A DNA stretch of 10,373 nt from Pseudomonadota bacterium (GCA_021813195.1 JAKALI010000087.1:1-10373); one strand, 5' to 3'. Counted from the stretch's first letter, positions 1 to 7,436 are shown. The notes: a model not told the origin generated them from the sequence alone. A program made the numbers and translations.

Positions 1-1
1 T

Positions 2-742
2 CACGACAGTCTGCTCATCTCCTACCGTGATGTGCGCGGCGAACCGCGCGGACCTCACAAAAAGGGACAATCGTGGGAAGGGCGCGGGGATTGCATCGAT
101 TGCAAGGCGTGCGTCGCGGTTTGTCCCATGGGGATTGATATCCGCAACGGGCCGCAACTCGAGTGCATTCAGTGCGCACTTTGCATCGATGCGTGCAACG
201 AGATCATGGACAAGGTGGGCCGTCCGCGTGGGCTGATTGCCTACACGACGGAACAGAATCAGAAAAATCGCAGCGCCGGGCCGCGCGATGGTATGCGCCT
301 CATCCGCCCGCGCACGATTCTGTACTCGGTCCTGATCGCCATCGTGGGGTCGATTATGACCTATTCGCTGCTCAATCGTGGCGATTTGCACGTCAACGTC
401 TTGCCAGATCGCAATCCGCTCTTTGTGCGCTTGAGCGACGGCGGTGTGCGCAACGGTTACACGGTGAAGATTGTGAACAAGCTCCAAGTCCCACGACGCT
501 TTAACGTGCGTATCGCGGGTCTTGAGGGTGCGACAATGTCCATAGCTGGCCAGGACGGCGCCGTCTCTGAGGTCACGGCAGCGCCTTCGGAAGTCCGCTC
601 CGTCAAAGTTTTTGTTACATTGGGTCCCGATCGACTTGCGGCGCTAACCTCTGATCAGACGCCGGTGGAGATCATCGTCGAAGACCTCGATCGTGCGAGC
701 CAGAAGACGATCGACACCACATTCCGGAGCCCCAGCCAATGA
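2..742 (+). CDS. fixG: Cytochrome c oxidase accessory protein CcoG/FixG, C-terminal part (5' end outside window)
   Basis: Membrane-bound polyferredoxin needed for maturation of cbb3 oxidase; homologues reduce Cu(II) to Cu(I) for delivery to the CuB site. The frame is open from base 2, so the visible 246 residues are the C-terminal half of a protein usually near 480-520 residues; a GTG at 32 is internal. Two 4Fe-4S motifs are complete: C31-x2-C34-x2-C37-x3-C41-P (numbered from the first visible codon) and C55-x2-C58-x2-C61-x3-C65. The run CPMGIDIRNGPQLEC is typical of the family. A last membrane span lies at about 105-124, followed by the Ig-like C-terminal domain (130-246), expected in the periplasm. 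The TGA stop overlaps the fixH start in ATGA, so the two are translationally coupled. The missing N-terminal half should carry the other membrane spans. Identification is firm. Confidence 0.95.
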   Translation, partial: HDSLLISYRDVRGEPRGPHKKGQSWEGRGDCIDCKACVAVCPMGIDIRNGPQLECIQCALCIDACNEIMDKVGRPRGLIAYTTEQNQKNRSAGPRDGMRLIRPRTILYSVLIAIVGSIMTYSLLNRGDLHVNVLPDRNPLFVRLSDGGVRNGYTVKIVNKLQVPRRFNVRIAGLEGATMSIAGQDGAVSEVTAAPSEVRSVKVFVTLGPDRLAALTSDQTPVEIIVEDLDRASQKTIDTTFRSPSQ

Positions 743-1245
743 TGGCAGATCGTTTTTTCAAGAATGGCGTGACGGGGCGGCACGTTCTCATTTGGATGTT
801 AGCCTTCTTTGGCATCATCATCGTCACCGATGCCTACCTCGTCTACAAGGCGGTCTCTACGTTTGGGGGCGTTGAGACACGAGATGCCTATCGCAGGGGC
901 CTCACGTATAACACTCGGATTGCAGAACAAGAGCGGCAGGCGGCGCTCGGCTGGTCGCACGACGTCACCATCGCTGACGACGGCGAACGCCTTGAAGTCA
1001 TGTTGCGGGACGCGACCGGTGCGCCGATCGATGGCGTTTTCATCACCGCTCTTATCGGTCGTCCAGCAACGAACGCTCATGATCAGGAAGTGCAGCTCAC
1101 CGCGGTTGGAAATGGTCGCTATGCGAGCCCCGTGCGCCACCTTGATCCGGGTGTGTGGGTTGCTGCGCTCGCCGTGCGTCAGGGTGAATCCGGCGATAGC
1201 CCCATCGTCTATCAATCTAAGGTCCGGTTATGGAAGGCGCCCTGA
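739..1245 (+). CDS. fixH: FixH/CcoH family protein, cbb3 oxidase assembly
   Basis: Small single-span membrane protein required for assembly or stability of cbb3 oxidase; homologues associate with CcoN/CcoP and with CcoI. The 168 residues have one hydrophobic span at about 15-37, then a soluble domain expected outside the cytoplasm. The stretch after the span, FGGVETRDAYRRGLTYN (residues 42-58), is the family's most recognisable signature (a D-x-Y-R-x-G-L-x-Y-N pattern). The start at 739 is chosen because it makes an ATGA overlap with fixG and has CGGAG at 725-729, nine bases upstream; a second ATG follows directly at 742 and would shorten the protein by one residue. The 3' end overlaps fixI by 16 nt. 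Position between fixG and fixI agrees with the standard fixGHIS order. Confidence 0.93.
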   Translation: MMADRFFKNGVTGRHVLIWMLAFFGIIIVTDAYLVYKAVSTFGGVETRDAYRRGLTYNTRIAEQERQAALGWSHDVTIADDGERLEVMLRDATGAPIDGVFITALIGRPATNAHDQEVQLTAVGNGRYASPVRHLDPGVWVAALAVRQGESGDSPIVYQSKVRLWKAP

Positions 1246-3494
1246 ACCACCGACAGGATGAGGCGGCCAGCAGCGGTGCCGCTGCGGACTGCGGGCAGAA
1301 ACCCGCGCGCGTGACCGAGGTTTTCACCGTGCCGGAAATTATGTGCGGCGGGTGTGTGCGCACGCTGGAGGGCGCACTGCTCGCCGCACCGGGCGTGATT
1401 GCGGCCCGTGCGAATCTGAGCGCCCGGCGCGTGACCGTCACATATGACCCGGGTCGCTCGACCAGCGACTCCATCATCTCTGTCATCAAGCAGTCTGGCT
1501 TTTCCGCCGCTCTGCTCGTCGACGGGCCTGAGCGCGAGACCCGTTCGCGAGTCGCGGACCTTTTGCCCCGCGTCGGGGTTTCCGGCTTTGCGGCCGCGAA
1601 TATCATGCTCTTGTCCGTCTCGGTGTGGTCGGGTCATGCGAGCGATATGGATGCGGAGACGAAGGCCCTGTTTCACTGGGTTTCCGCACTCATTGCGCTA
1701 CCTGCGATCGCGTATGCTGGTCAGCCTTTCTTTGGCTCTGCGATCGCGGCATTAAGCAAGCGCCGCTTGAACATGGATGTGCCGATCACGCTCGGCATCG
1801 TGCTCGCAACCGCCATGAGCCTCGTGCAGACTATGCGCGGGGCAGACCACGTCTTCTTCGATGCCGCAGCGATGCTCGTATTCTTCCTGCTCGTAGGGCG
1901 TACGCTCGATGAAAGCATGCGCGCGCGCACGCGTTCCGCCGCGGAAAACCTGGTCAGCCTGAGAGCCCTGAGTGCGACGGTCGTCGATGAAGCAGGTTAT
2001 GCGCAACGGGTGCCGGCGCGGTCGCTCGAACCAGGCATGGTGCTGCTCGTGGCCGCAGGCGAACGCATCGCCGCCGACGGCGTCGTAATCGAAGGCACCA
2101 GCGACATCGACGAAAGCCTTTTAACGGGCGAAACGATACCGAAGTCCGTTGGTCCTGGCGAGCGGGTTCACGCCGGCACGCTGAATACCTCCGGACCCTT
2201 GCGCATTCGCATGACGGCGACGGAAGACAATACGGTGCTGGCCGAACTCGCGCGCCTGATGCTGGCCGGCGAGCAGGCGCGCGGCCGCTACGTACGCTTG
2301 GCGGATCGCGCCGCACGGCTGTATGCGCCGGCTGTGCATGTGCTGGGTGCGGCCACGCTGATTGGCTGGCTTGCGGTTGGCGGGGGATGGGAAGTGGCCA
2401 TCCTCAACGCGATCGCCGTGCTGATCATCACCTGTCCGTGCGCGCTGGCGCTCGCCGTGCCGGCTGTCCAGGTCGCCGCCATCAGTCGGTTGTTTGGCAA
2501 CGGTGTGCTGGTGAAAGCCTCCGATGGGCTTGAGCGGTTGTCCGAAGTGGATACCGTCGTCTTCGACAAGACAGGAACGCTGACGACGGGTGAGCCGGTG
2601 CTGGCCGCCGATCAACCGATTGAGGCCAGTGTGCTCGCTCGGGCTGCGGGTCTTGCCGCGGCCAGTCGTCATCCGTATGCGCAGGCGCTCGTGCGCGGTG
2701 CGCGCCAGCGCGGCGTTCCCTTCGCCGTCTTGCCGGGTGTCGAAGAAGTCCCTGGGTCCGGGATGAAATGTTCCACGCCCGAGGGCGAAGAGCGTCTGGG
2801 TTCAGCGCGCTTCGTCGGGATCGGGGCGCCAGGGTCGGACGACGCCGCTGCGCTGTGGTTCGTGCGTCCTGGTCGGGCACCTGTTGGTTTTCGTTTCGAG
2901 GACCGGTTGCGGCCGGACGCGGGCGAGACCATCGCGACGCTGAAGCGCGCTGGGTACCACATTGAAATTCTGTCTGGGGACCGCCCTCGCGCCGTGGCTG
3001 ATGCCGCGAAAGCTGTGGGGGTTGAGCAGTTTTCGGGCGGCGTCCGGCCGGAGGACAAGCTCAAGCGGCTCGCCGCGCTCAAAGCCGAAGGTCGCACAGT
3101 CTTGATGGTCGGAGACGGTCTCAATGACGCGCCTGCACTGGCCGCCGGCCACGCTTCGCTGTCGCCATCGGCAGCGGCTGACATCGCACAGAATGCGGCG
3201 GATGCGGTGTTTCAGGGCGAACGGCTCAACGCCGTTGTTGAAACTTTGAAAGTTGCACGCCGCTCGCACCGCATGGCGCTGGAGAATTTCGCGATTGCCA
3301 TTATCTACAACCTCGCGTTCGTCCCTCTGGCTGTGCTGGGTCACGTCACGCCGCTCGTCGCTGCGATTGCGATGTCCACCTCATCGATCCTTGTGACGGC
3401 CAATGCTCTGCGGCTGCGATCCGCCCGGCTCACTCTAGCAAGCCCGCGCCCGTCGGTTAAAACTGCCGCGGCGCATGTGGAGGCCGCCGCATGA
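1230..3494 (+). CDS. fixI: Copper-translocating P1B-type ATPase CcoI/FixI
   Basis: Heavy-metal P-type ATPase that exports Cu(I) across the cytoplasmic membrane for cbb3 oxidase copper insertion. All core motifs are present in 754 residues: one N-terminal HMA domain (about 30-97) with metal-binding C39-G-G-C42; actuator motif TGE at 299-301; transmembrane metal site C402-P-C404; phosphorylation motif DKTGT with D446; the SRHP motif of the nucleotide domain at H481-P482; hinge GDGLND at 628-633; and the last-helix residues Y693-N694 and M715-S716 that mark Cu(I) pumps. Hydrophobic spans lie near 113-135, 145-165, 180-200, 207-225, 366-385, 389-411, 685-705 and 706-727. A poorly conserved, Ala-rich stretch of about 28 residues precedes the HMA domain. 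The start at 1230 overlaps fixH by 16 nt and has AAGG at 1219-1222. The stop overlaps the fixS start in ATGA. The neighbours separate it from CopA-type detoxification pumps. Confidence 0.96.
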   Translation: MEGALNHRQDEAASSGAAADCGQKPARVTEVFTVPEIMCGGCVRTLEGALLAAPGVIAARANLSARRVTVTYDPGRSTSDSIISVIKQSGFSAALLVDGPERETRSRVADLLPRVGVSGFAAANIMLLSVSVWSGHASDMDAETKALFHWVSALIALPAIAYAGQPFFGSAIAALSKRRLNMDVPITLGIVLATAMSLVQTMRGADHVFFDAAAMLVFFLLVGRTLDESMRARTRSAAENLVSLRALSATVVDEAGYAQRVPARSLEPGMVLLVAAGERIAADGVVIEGTSDIDESLLTGETIPKSVGPGERVHAGTLNTSGPLRIRMTATEDNTVLAELARLMLAGEQARGRYVRLADRAARLYAPAVHVLGAATLIGWLAVGGGWEVAILNAIAVLIITCPCALALAVPAVQVAAISRLFGNGVLVKASDGLERLSEVDTVVFDKTGTLTTGEPVLAADQPIEASVLARAAGLAAASRHPYAQALVRGARQRGVPFAVLPGVEEVPGSGMKCSTPEGEERLGSARFVGIGAPGSDDAAALWFVRPGRAPVGFRFEDRLRPDAGETIATLKRAGYHIEILSGDRPRAVADAAKAVGVEQFSGGVRPEDKLKRLAALKAEGRTVLMVGDGLNDAPALAAGHASLSPSAAADIAQNAADAVFQGERLNAVVETLKVARRSHRMALENFAIAIIYNLAFVPLAVLGHVTPLVAAIAMSTSSILVTANALRLRSARLTLASPRPSVKTAAAHVEAAA

Positions 3495-3667
3495 CATCGC
3501 TCGCCTGGCTCATCCCCGCTGCACTGTTCCTTGGTCTGCTGGGTCTCATAGCCTTCTTGTGGGCGCTAAAGGACGGCCAGTTCGAGGATCTGGAAGGGGC
3601 AGGCTGGCGCGCGATCGAGGATGCGCCGCCGGGAGACGATACGCAACCAGAGTACAAGCAATCATAG
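3491..3667 (+). CDS. fixS: Cbb3-type cytochrome oxidase assembly protein CcoS/FixS (58 aa)
   Basis: Very small single-span membrane protein; in homologues it is needed to put cofactors (heme b, copper) into the cbb3 catalytic subunit. The 58-residue product begins MTSLAWLIPA, has one membrane span at about 5-24 and then the hallmark FLWALKDGQFEDLEG (residues 22-36), the W-x-x-x-x-G-Q-F-x-D-L-E pattern seen across CcoS proteins. The tail is acidic and polar and expected to be cytoplasmic. The start is well supported: a GGAGG at 3479-3483 lies seven bases upstream, and the ATG overlaps the fixI TGA as ATGA. The stop is TAG at 3665-3667. Its small size makes it easy to miss. A longer reading frame from 3475 to 4401 runs through the same DNA but is a shadow. 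Confidence 0.94.
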   Translation: MTSLAWLIPAALFLGLLGLIAFLWALKDGQFEDLEGAGWRAIEDAPPGDDTQPEYKQS

Positions 3668-3679
3668 GGACGGCCGGGC

Positions 3680-4390
3680 ATGGGGGCTTACGAAGCAACA
3701 TTTCTCGGTGGTCTCATTCTCGGGCTGGCCAGCACGCTCCATTGCAGTGCGATGTGTGGAGCGATCTCATGCAGTTCGCTCATTCTCCTGGGGCCGGCCG
3801 AGGCGCACACAGGGCGGTTCGCACGGCTGCGTCATGCCGGCCTCGTTCAGCTGGGTCGCATTCTTGCTTATGCGGTACTTGGATTGGTCGCGGGGCTTGC
3901 AGGTTCAGCAATCATCACACCCGGGGCTGTTGGAGATTACCGGGTCTTGCAGTGGGTTGCAGCCGCGGCGTTGATGTGGGCCGGGCTTACGATGGCGGGC
4001 ATGTTGCCCAGGCTCGCCCCTGTCGATGCGGTGATGTTGCGTCTGTCGGACACATTTGCCGGCGTCCTGCGCCCGGTGACGACGACGCCGGCTGCCCCGG
4101 TTGCGCTCGGCGCGCTCTGGGGGCTCAATCCCTGCCCTATGGTGTATGGGGCGCTGTTCATGGCCGCGCTGACAGCGACGCCCGCGGGAAGCTTAGCGGT
4201 CATGACCGGGTTCGGGCTTGGCACGATGCCGGGCGTGTTGGCCGCGGGGCTGGGGCTCGCGGGATTGAAAGCCGTCAAAAGGGGCCCCGCCATTCAAATG
4301 GTCGTCGGCATAACCATCGCGCTTGCGGGGTTCTTCTCTCTCTATGTCCCTGCCGCGGCCAATCCGTTCTTATGCTTGACTTCGCCATGA
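3680..4390 (+). CDS. TauE/SafE-DsbD_2 family membrane protein with HCxxMC motif, fix operon member
   Basis: Polytopic membrane protein of 236 residues, the type usually annotated as sulfite exporter TauE/SafE and often found after ccoGHIS. The two inverted half-repeats of the DsbD/CcdA-like fold can be seen: the first opens with H21-C22-S-A-M25-C26-G27 inside helix 1, the second with N150-P151-C152-P153, followed by a G-F-G-L-G-T-M-P-G turn at 177-185. About six hydrophobic spans lie near 7-30, 56-80, 89-109, 139-163, 171-196 and 205-225. The Cys/His/Met residues within membrane helices suggest thiol transfer or Cu(I) handling rather than sulfite export; this is inference. It starts 12 nt after the fixS stop, with AGGGA at 3666-3670 nine bases upstream, so it is very likely co-transcribed with fixGHIS. 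The exact substrate is unknown. Confidence 0.85.
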   Translation: MGAYEATFLGGLILGLASTLHCSAMCGAISCSSLILLGPAEAHTGRFARLRHAGLVQLGRILAYAVLGLVAGLAGSAIITPGAVGDYRVLQWVAAAALMWAGLTMAGMLPRLAPVDAVMLRLSDTFAGVLRPVTTTPAAPVALGALWGLNPCPMVYGALFMAALTATPAGSLAVMTGFGLGTMPGVLAAGLGLAGLKAVKRGPAIQMVVGITIALAGFFSLYVPAAANPFLCLTSP

Positions 4391-4391
4391 T

Positions 4392-4415
4392 GCTGCGCTG
4401 AAGCAACTTCGCAGC
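4392..4415. other. Imperfect hairpin between the fix operon and selO
   Basis: GCTGC at 4392-4396 pairs with GCAGC at 4411-4415, and GAAG at 4400-4403 pairs with CTTC at 4407-4410 around a CAA loop, leaving a 3-nt bulge at 4397-4399. It begins just after the stop codon of the membrane protein gene at 4390. No T-run follows (the next bases are CGGTGG), so it is not a classical intrinsic terminator. It could slow transcription or protect the 3' end of the fix message. The rest of the 62-nt gap up to 4452 shows no convincing promoter. Confidence 0.3.
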
Positions 4416-4447
4416 CGGTGGATTTCAGGCACCGTCCGGGCCATGAT

Positions 4448-4459
4448 GGCTCATGAGCC
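4448..4459. repeat. 12-bp perfect palindrome over the selO start codon
   Basis: GGCTCATGAGCC reads the same on both strands and is centred on the selO ATG at 4453. As RNA it could form only a short stem with a tight loop. A 12-bp palindrome is expected about two or three times by chance in 10 kb, so a role is unproven. Confidence 0.3.
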
Positions 4460-5937
4460 CTACATCGACACCACCGATTGACTTCGACAATTCCTATGCG
4501 CGTATGGGCGAGCGATTTTTCGCGCGTGTCGATCCCACACCCGTTGCCGCACCGCGGCTCATTCGTGTCAACGTATCGCTGGCCCGCGATCTTGGTATCG
4601 ATCCCGTTTGGCTGGCCAGTCCCGATGGGATCGCCGTGCTTGCAGGCAACGCGCAAGCCCCCGGTAGCGAGCCGATCGCAATGGCGTACGCGGGACACCA
4701 ATTCGGTGGGTTCGTACCCAAGCTCGGTGACGGCCGCGCGATCCTCATCGGCGAGGTCGTGGATCGGCATGGCGTGCGCCGGGATATTCATTTGAAGGGC
4801 GCGGGCCGCACGCCCTTCTCGCGCTCGGGCGATGGCCGGGCGGCGCTGGGGCCCGTGTTGCGCGAGTATCTCGTCAGTGAGGCCTTCGCAGCTATAGGAA
4901 TTCCCACCACGCGGGCCCTCGCCGCCGTCCAGACGGGTGAATACGTCTACCGCGAGACGCCGCTGCCGGGCGCAATTCTGGCGCGCGTTGCGCAAAGCCA
5001 TATTCGTGTGGGCACGTTTCAATACTTTGCCGCACGCGGCGAAGTCGAAAGCGTGCGCCAGCTCGCCGATTATGTGATCATGCGGCATTATCCGGACTGT
5101 CGGCAGGCCCAGGAACCTCATGCGGAATTGCTGAAGTGTGTGATCGAACGCCAAGCGCAGCTCATCGCGCGCTGGATGCTCGTCGGTTTTATCCACGGCG
5201 TGATGAACACCGACAACATGTCGATTGCAGGCGAGACGATCGACTTCGGACCGTGCGCCTTCATGGACGACTATCATCCTGCCAAGGTGTTCAGCTCCAT
5301 CGATCGCGGGGGGCGCTATGCGTACGCCAATCAGCCTGCGATCGCGCAATGGAACCTTGTGAGATTTGCAGAGACCTTGTTGCCGCTCTTGGCCGAGACC
5401 GAAGAGGCCGCAATCGCGAAAGCCCAAGATCGCATTGATCGGTTTCCAAAGATCTTTGAGGACGCGCTGCTTGCCGGGTATCGCAGGAAACTCGGTCTTG
5501 CGGGAGCGGAAGATGGTGACCTCGCGTTGGTGCAGGATTTCTTGACGCTGATGGCGCAAAACCGAGCGGATTTCACGTTGGCGTTCCGGGCGCTTTCCGA
5601 GGTTGCCAGCGGCGACGAACAGCGATTGCGATCGTTGTTTCTTGCGACCGATGCGTTCGAGGCCTGGCTCGCGCGCTGGTGGGCTCGGGTGCGGCGCGAT
5701 GACGTTCATCCGCATGCGCTGACGGCGCGGCTCATCGCAGCCAATCCGCTTTACATTCCACGCAATCATCTCATCGAGCGGGTGATCACGGCGGCTCAAT
5801 CTGAGGAAGACTTCGCCCCGTTTGAGAGGCTGTTGGACGTTCTTGCGCAACCGTTTGAGGAGCGGCCCGGGTTAGAAGACTACGCGCGTCCTCCAGCGCC
5901 AGACGAAGTCGTGCATCAGACGTTTTGTGGAACGTGA
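4453..5937 (+). CDS. selO: Protein adenylyltransferase SelO (YdiU family)
   Basis: Pseudokinase-fold enzyme that transfers AMP from ATP to Ser/Thr/Tyr of protein targets; bacterial members AMPylate metabolic proteins involved in redox balance. The 494 residues have the full family length. K115 (in KGAGRTPFSR) and E138 (in LREYL) fit the ATP-binding ion pair. The catalytic block is HGVMNTDNMS with D254 and N255, followed by D264 in IDFGP; as I recall, these match K113, E136, D252, N253 and D262 of the Pseudomonas syringae enzyme with a constant offset of two. The protein ends QTFCGT, with C492 where vertebrate homologues carry selenocysteine. Other cysteines are C216, C229 and C268. The start at 4453 is the first possible one, as a TGA lies in frame at 4444. 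The ribosome site is weak. It is probably not tightly coupled to the fix operon, 62 nt upstream. Confidence 0.95.
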   Translation: MSPTSTPPIDFDNSYARMGERFFARVDPTPVAAPRLIRVNVSLARDLGIDPVWLASPDGIAVLAGNAQAPGSEPIAMAYAGHQFGGFVPKLGDGRAILIGEVVDRHGVRRDIHLKGAGRTPFSRSGDGRAALGPVLREYLVSEAFAAIGIPTTRALAAVQTGEYVYRETPLPGAILARVAQSHIRVGTFQYFAARGEVESVRQLADYVIMRHYPDCRQAQEPHAELLKCVIERQAQLIARWMLVGFIHGVMNTDNMSIAGETIDFGPCAFMDDYHPAKVFSSIDRGGRYAYANQPAIAQWNLVRFAETLLPLLAETEEAAIAKAQDRIDRFPKIFEDALLAGYRRKLGLAGAEDGDLALVQDFLTLMAQNRADFTLAFRALSEVASGDEQRLRSLFLATDAFEAWLARWWARVRRDDVHPHALTARLIAANPLYIPRNHLIERVITAAQSEEDFAPFERLLDVLAQPFEERPGLEDYARPPAPDEVVHQTFCGT

Positions 5938-5942
5938 AGCGG

Positions 5943-6740
5943 CTAGTCGCCTTCTTGGGCGCGCGGATAGCTGATGATCGAAAGAAATCGGATCGGCAGC
6001 CGCACGAGTTCTTCCGGTCCATGCGGCGCGTCGGCGTCGAAAAAGAGACTGTCGCCAGGAAGCATCGTATAGAGTTTGTCGGCGTGGCGATAGATGACTT
6101 CGCCTTCGAGCATGTAGAGGAATTCCAGTCCGGAATGCTGGAAGAGCGGGAAGACGTCGGATTCATGCGTCAGCGTAATCAAGTAGGGTTCAACGGTGAT
6201 GGCATGTGAGGTGCCGCCGGTGAAACCTAATAACTGATACTGGTGGCCGGCGCGCGTGCCGCGCCGTTCGATGTGCAGACCTTGACCCGCTTTCACGAAT
6301 ACGGCGTCACGCTTCTCCTCGAAGCGCCGGAATAGGGCTGTAACGGGAACGCCAAGGGCACGTGAGAGTCGCTGCAATGTCGTCAACGAGGCCGAAGTCA
6401 CGCCGTTTTCGATTTTGGACAACATGCCAAGCGAAAGCCCGGTCGCGCGGGCCAGGTCGGAGACGGTGATGCCGAGTTTCTTGCGAAAGGCACGCACTTC
6501 CCGACCGATCGCGACCTCTAGGACATTGTCACGTGCGCCCGATAAGGCATGGGGATCCTGGCCATCCATGAAGCTTGTCGAGGTCGTCGAAGTTGCGGGA
6601 CGGTCGGCATCGTTGGCGTTAGGACGCAAGGCGGATGCCGACTTGCTCGGCAGAGGGAGCGTGCGGGTCTTGCGGAGAGGCGCACGGGGCGGGCGCACCG
6701 CGCCATGGGATCTCAGGCCTGACTCTCCGTTTTTTTTCAT
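5943..6740 (-). CDS. XRE-family transcriptional regulator with C-terminal cupin domain
   Basis: Predicted DNA-binding regulator that senses a small ligand through a cupin domain. From the chosen start it is 265 residues: a 57-residue Arg/Pro/Ser-rich, probably disordered head; an HTH_3 domain at about 78-137 (REVRAFRKKLGI, then SLGMLSKIENG as recognition region); and a cupin barrel at about 185-258 with H202, E206 and G213 in motif 1 and P228-G-D230 to H240 in motif 2. The start at 6740 makes an ATGA overlap with the stop of the gamma-subunit gene. An ATG at 6569 (MDGQDPHAL) is a real alternative: it gives a 208-residue protein like ordinary family members but has no clear ribosome site. Position as last gene of the operon suggests control of N-methyl amino acid or methylated amine use, probably including itself. 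The stop lies 5 nt from that of selO, tail to tail. Confidence 0.85.
   Translation of the reverse strand: MKKNGESGLRSHGAVRPPRAPLRKTRTLPLPSKSASALRPNANDADRPATSTTSTSFMDGQDPHALSGARDNVLEVAIGREVRAFRKKLGITVSDLARATGLSLGMLSKIENGVTSASLTTLQRLSRALGVPVTALFRRFEEKRDAVFVKAGQGLHIERRGTRAGHQYQLLGFTGGTSHAITVEPYLITLTHESDVFPLFQHSGLEFLYMLEGEVIYRHADKLYTMLPGDSLFFDADAPHGPEELVRLPIRFLSIISYPRAQEGD
6730..6737 (-). other. A8 homopolymer just after the regulator's start codon
   Basis: On the minus strand the coding sequence opens ATG then eight A residues (Met-Lys-Lys-Asn); on the plus strand this is T8 at 6730-6737. The first A of the tract also completes the TGA stop of the upstream gene. A-rich codons after ATG commonly aid translation start, which is the plain explanation. 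Runs of this length can also slip in replication or transcription. Confidence 0.6.
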
Positions 6741-7435
6741 CCCTGTTCCAAAATCTGAAGTGTCTCCAAATCGACGATCTGGCCACCGAATTCGCGCGCT
6801 GCGTCCAATATACAATCAAAGAAATACAAGGCCGAGGCACTGTCGGCAAGCACATGGAAGGCCAAGGTGCCGGCGATGTCGCTTCGCACAACGATGGCCG
6901 AAAGCTTGGCGACGGACGTCTGAGCAATTGTAAGATCAGGGAATTTTTCCGGCCGAAGGTCGATGCCGCAGATTTTGGCGAACATCTGTGCGGATTTGGT
7001 GCCTGTGATCGCGAGCCAGGCGTGGCTGTCGCGGCGGCGCAGGGGGTAGGTGCGCTCCTCATCCTCGATGGACCACGAGGACTGAAGCTGATCGATTCCG
7101 CTGCCCTCACCCGATAACGGTCCTAGGATGACGACTTCGCTCGCAGCCAGGACGAGGCAGAGGCTGCCATCCCTCTGGCGAAAAGCGCGATTGGGCGTAG
7201 GCTCGACCGTGATGCCGCGGCGTTGCATGGCGGGGATGGTTTCCCGGCCCTTGAAGCCGATGCGGGGGAGCGGGGAGAGATCGGCAATCCCAAGTGCGCG
7301 CGCCTTGTCGCGGCGGGCTTCGCCACCAGGGGCAACCGAGATGGCGCAGTCGCCTGTAGCGATCCAACTTACGCCGGCATGATGAAGAGCGGGAGCCAGC
7401 GGCGTGCGGCGCAGATGGTCTGAAGGCGCAGCCAT
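6737..7435 (-). CDS. soxG: Sarcosine oxidase-type gamma subunit (SoxG/MgdD-like)
   Basis: Gamma subunit of a heterotetrameric N-methyl amino acid oxidase/dehydrogenase; a GcvT-like fold without its own catalytic cofactor, contributing to complex structure. The 232 residues carry family signatures: LGIADLSPLPRIGFKG (48-63), RRDSHAWLAITG (134-145), MFAKICGIDLRP (151-162) and AQTSVAKLSAIVVR (171-184). The start at 7435 is chosen because AGGAG lies directly upstream and the ATG sits one base after the alpha-subunit stop; an upstream in-frame ATG at 7486 would reach back into the alpha gene and is rejected. The stop overlaps the regulator start as ATGA. The set could belong to sarcosine oxidase or N-methylglutamate dehydrogenase, whose gamma subunits I cannot tell apart by eye. 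Confidence 0.88.
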   Translation of the reverse strand: MAAPSDHLRRTPLAPALHHAGVSWIATGDCAISVAPGGEARRDKARALGIADLSPLPRIGFKGRETIPAMQRRGITVEPTPNRAFRQRDGSLCLVLAASEVVILGPLSGEGSGIDQLQSSWSIEDEERTYPLRRRDSHAWLAITGTKSAQMFAKICGIDLRPEKFPDLTIAQTSVAKLSAIVVRSDIAGTLAFHVLADSASALYFFDCILDAAREFGGQIVDLETLQILEQG

Positions 7436-7436
7436 T

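Noticed and set aside
130..150. TTGAT at about 136 as half of an FNR/FixK box
   Set aside because: There is no matching ATCAA half-site at the right spacing and it lies inside fixG coding sequence; the operon's control region is expected left of the window.
2121..3344. Several antisense frames of 130-185 codons opposite fixI
   Set aside because: All are opposite well-conserved ATPase motifs and show no domain; they follow from GC-rich codon bias.
3475..4401. 308-codon plus-strand frame over fixS and the membrane protein gene
   Set aside because: It is a different frame from both real genes, its product is Arg/Gly/Cys-rich and without a fold signature, while the overlapped frames show clear family motifs and ribosome sites.
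4376..4404. TTGACT at 4376-4381 as a -35 box for selO
   Set aside because: Seventeen bases downstream is TGAAGC, a poor match to TATAAT, and no better pair is seen in the gap.
4342..5850. 502-codon open frame on the minus strand covering most of selO
   Set aside because: It lies antisense to a clearly coding gene, its product is rich in Arg/His with no recognisable domain, and long stop-free antisense frames are common opposite GC-rich genes.
6741..6815. Upstream ATG at 6815 extending the regulator to 290 residues
   Set aside because: The added stretch lies wholly inside the gamma-subunit gene, and the ATGA junction at 6740 is the better start.
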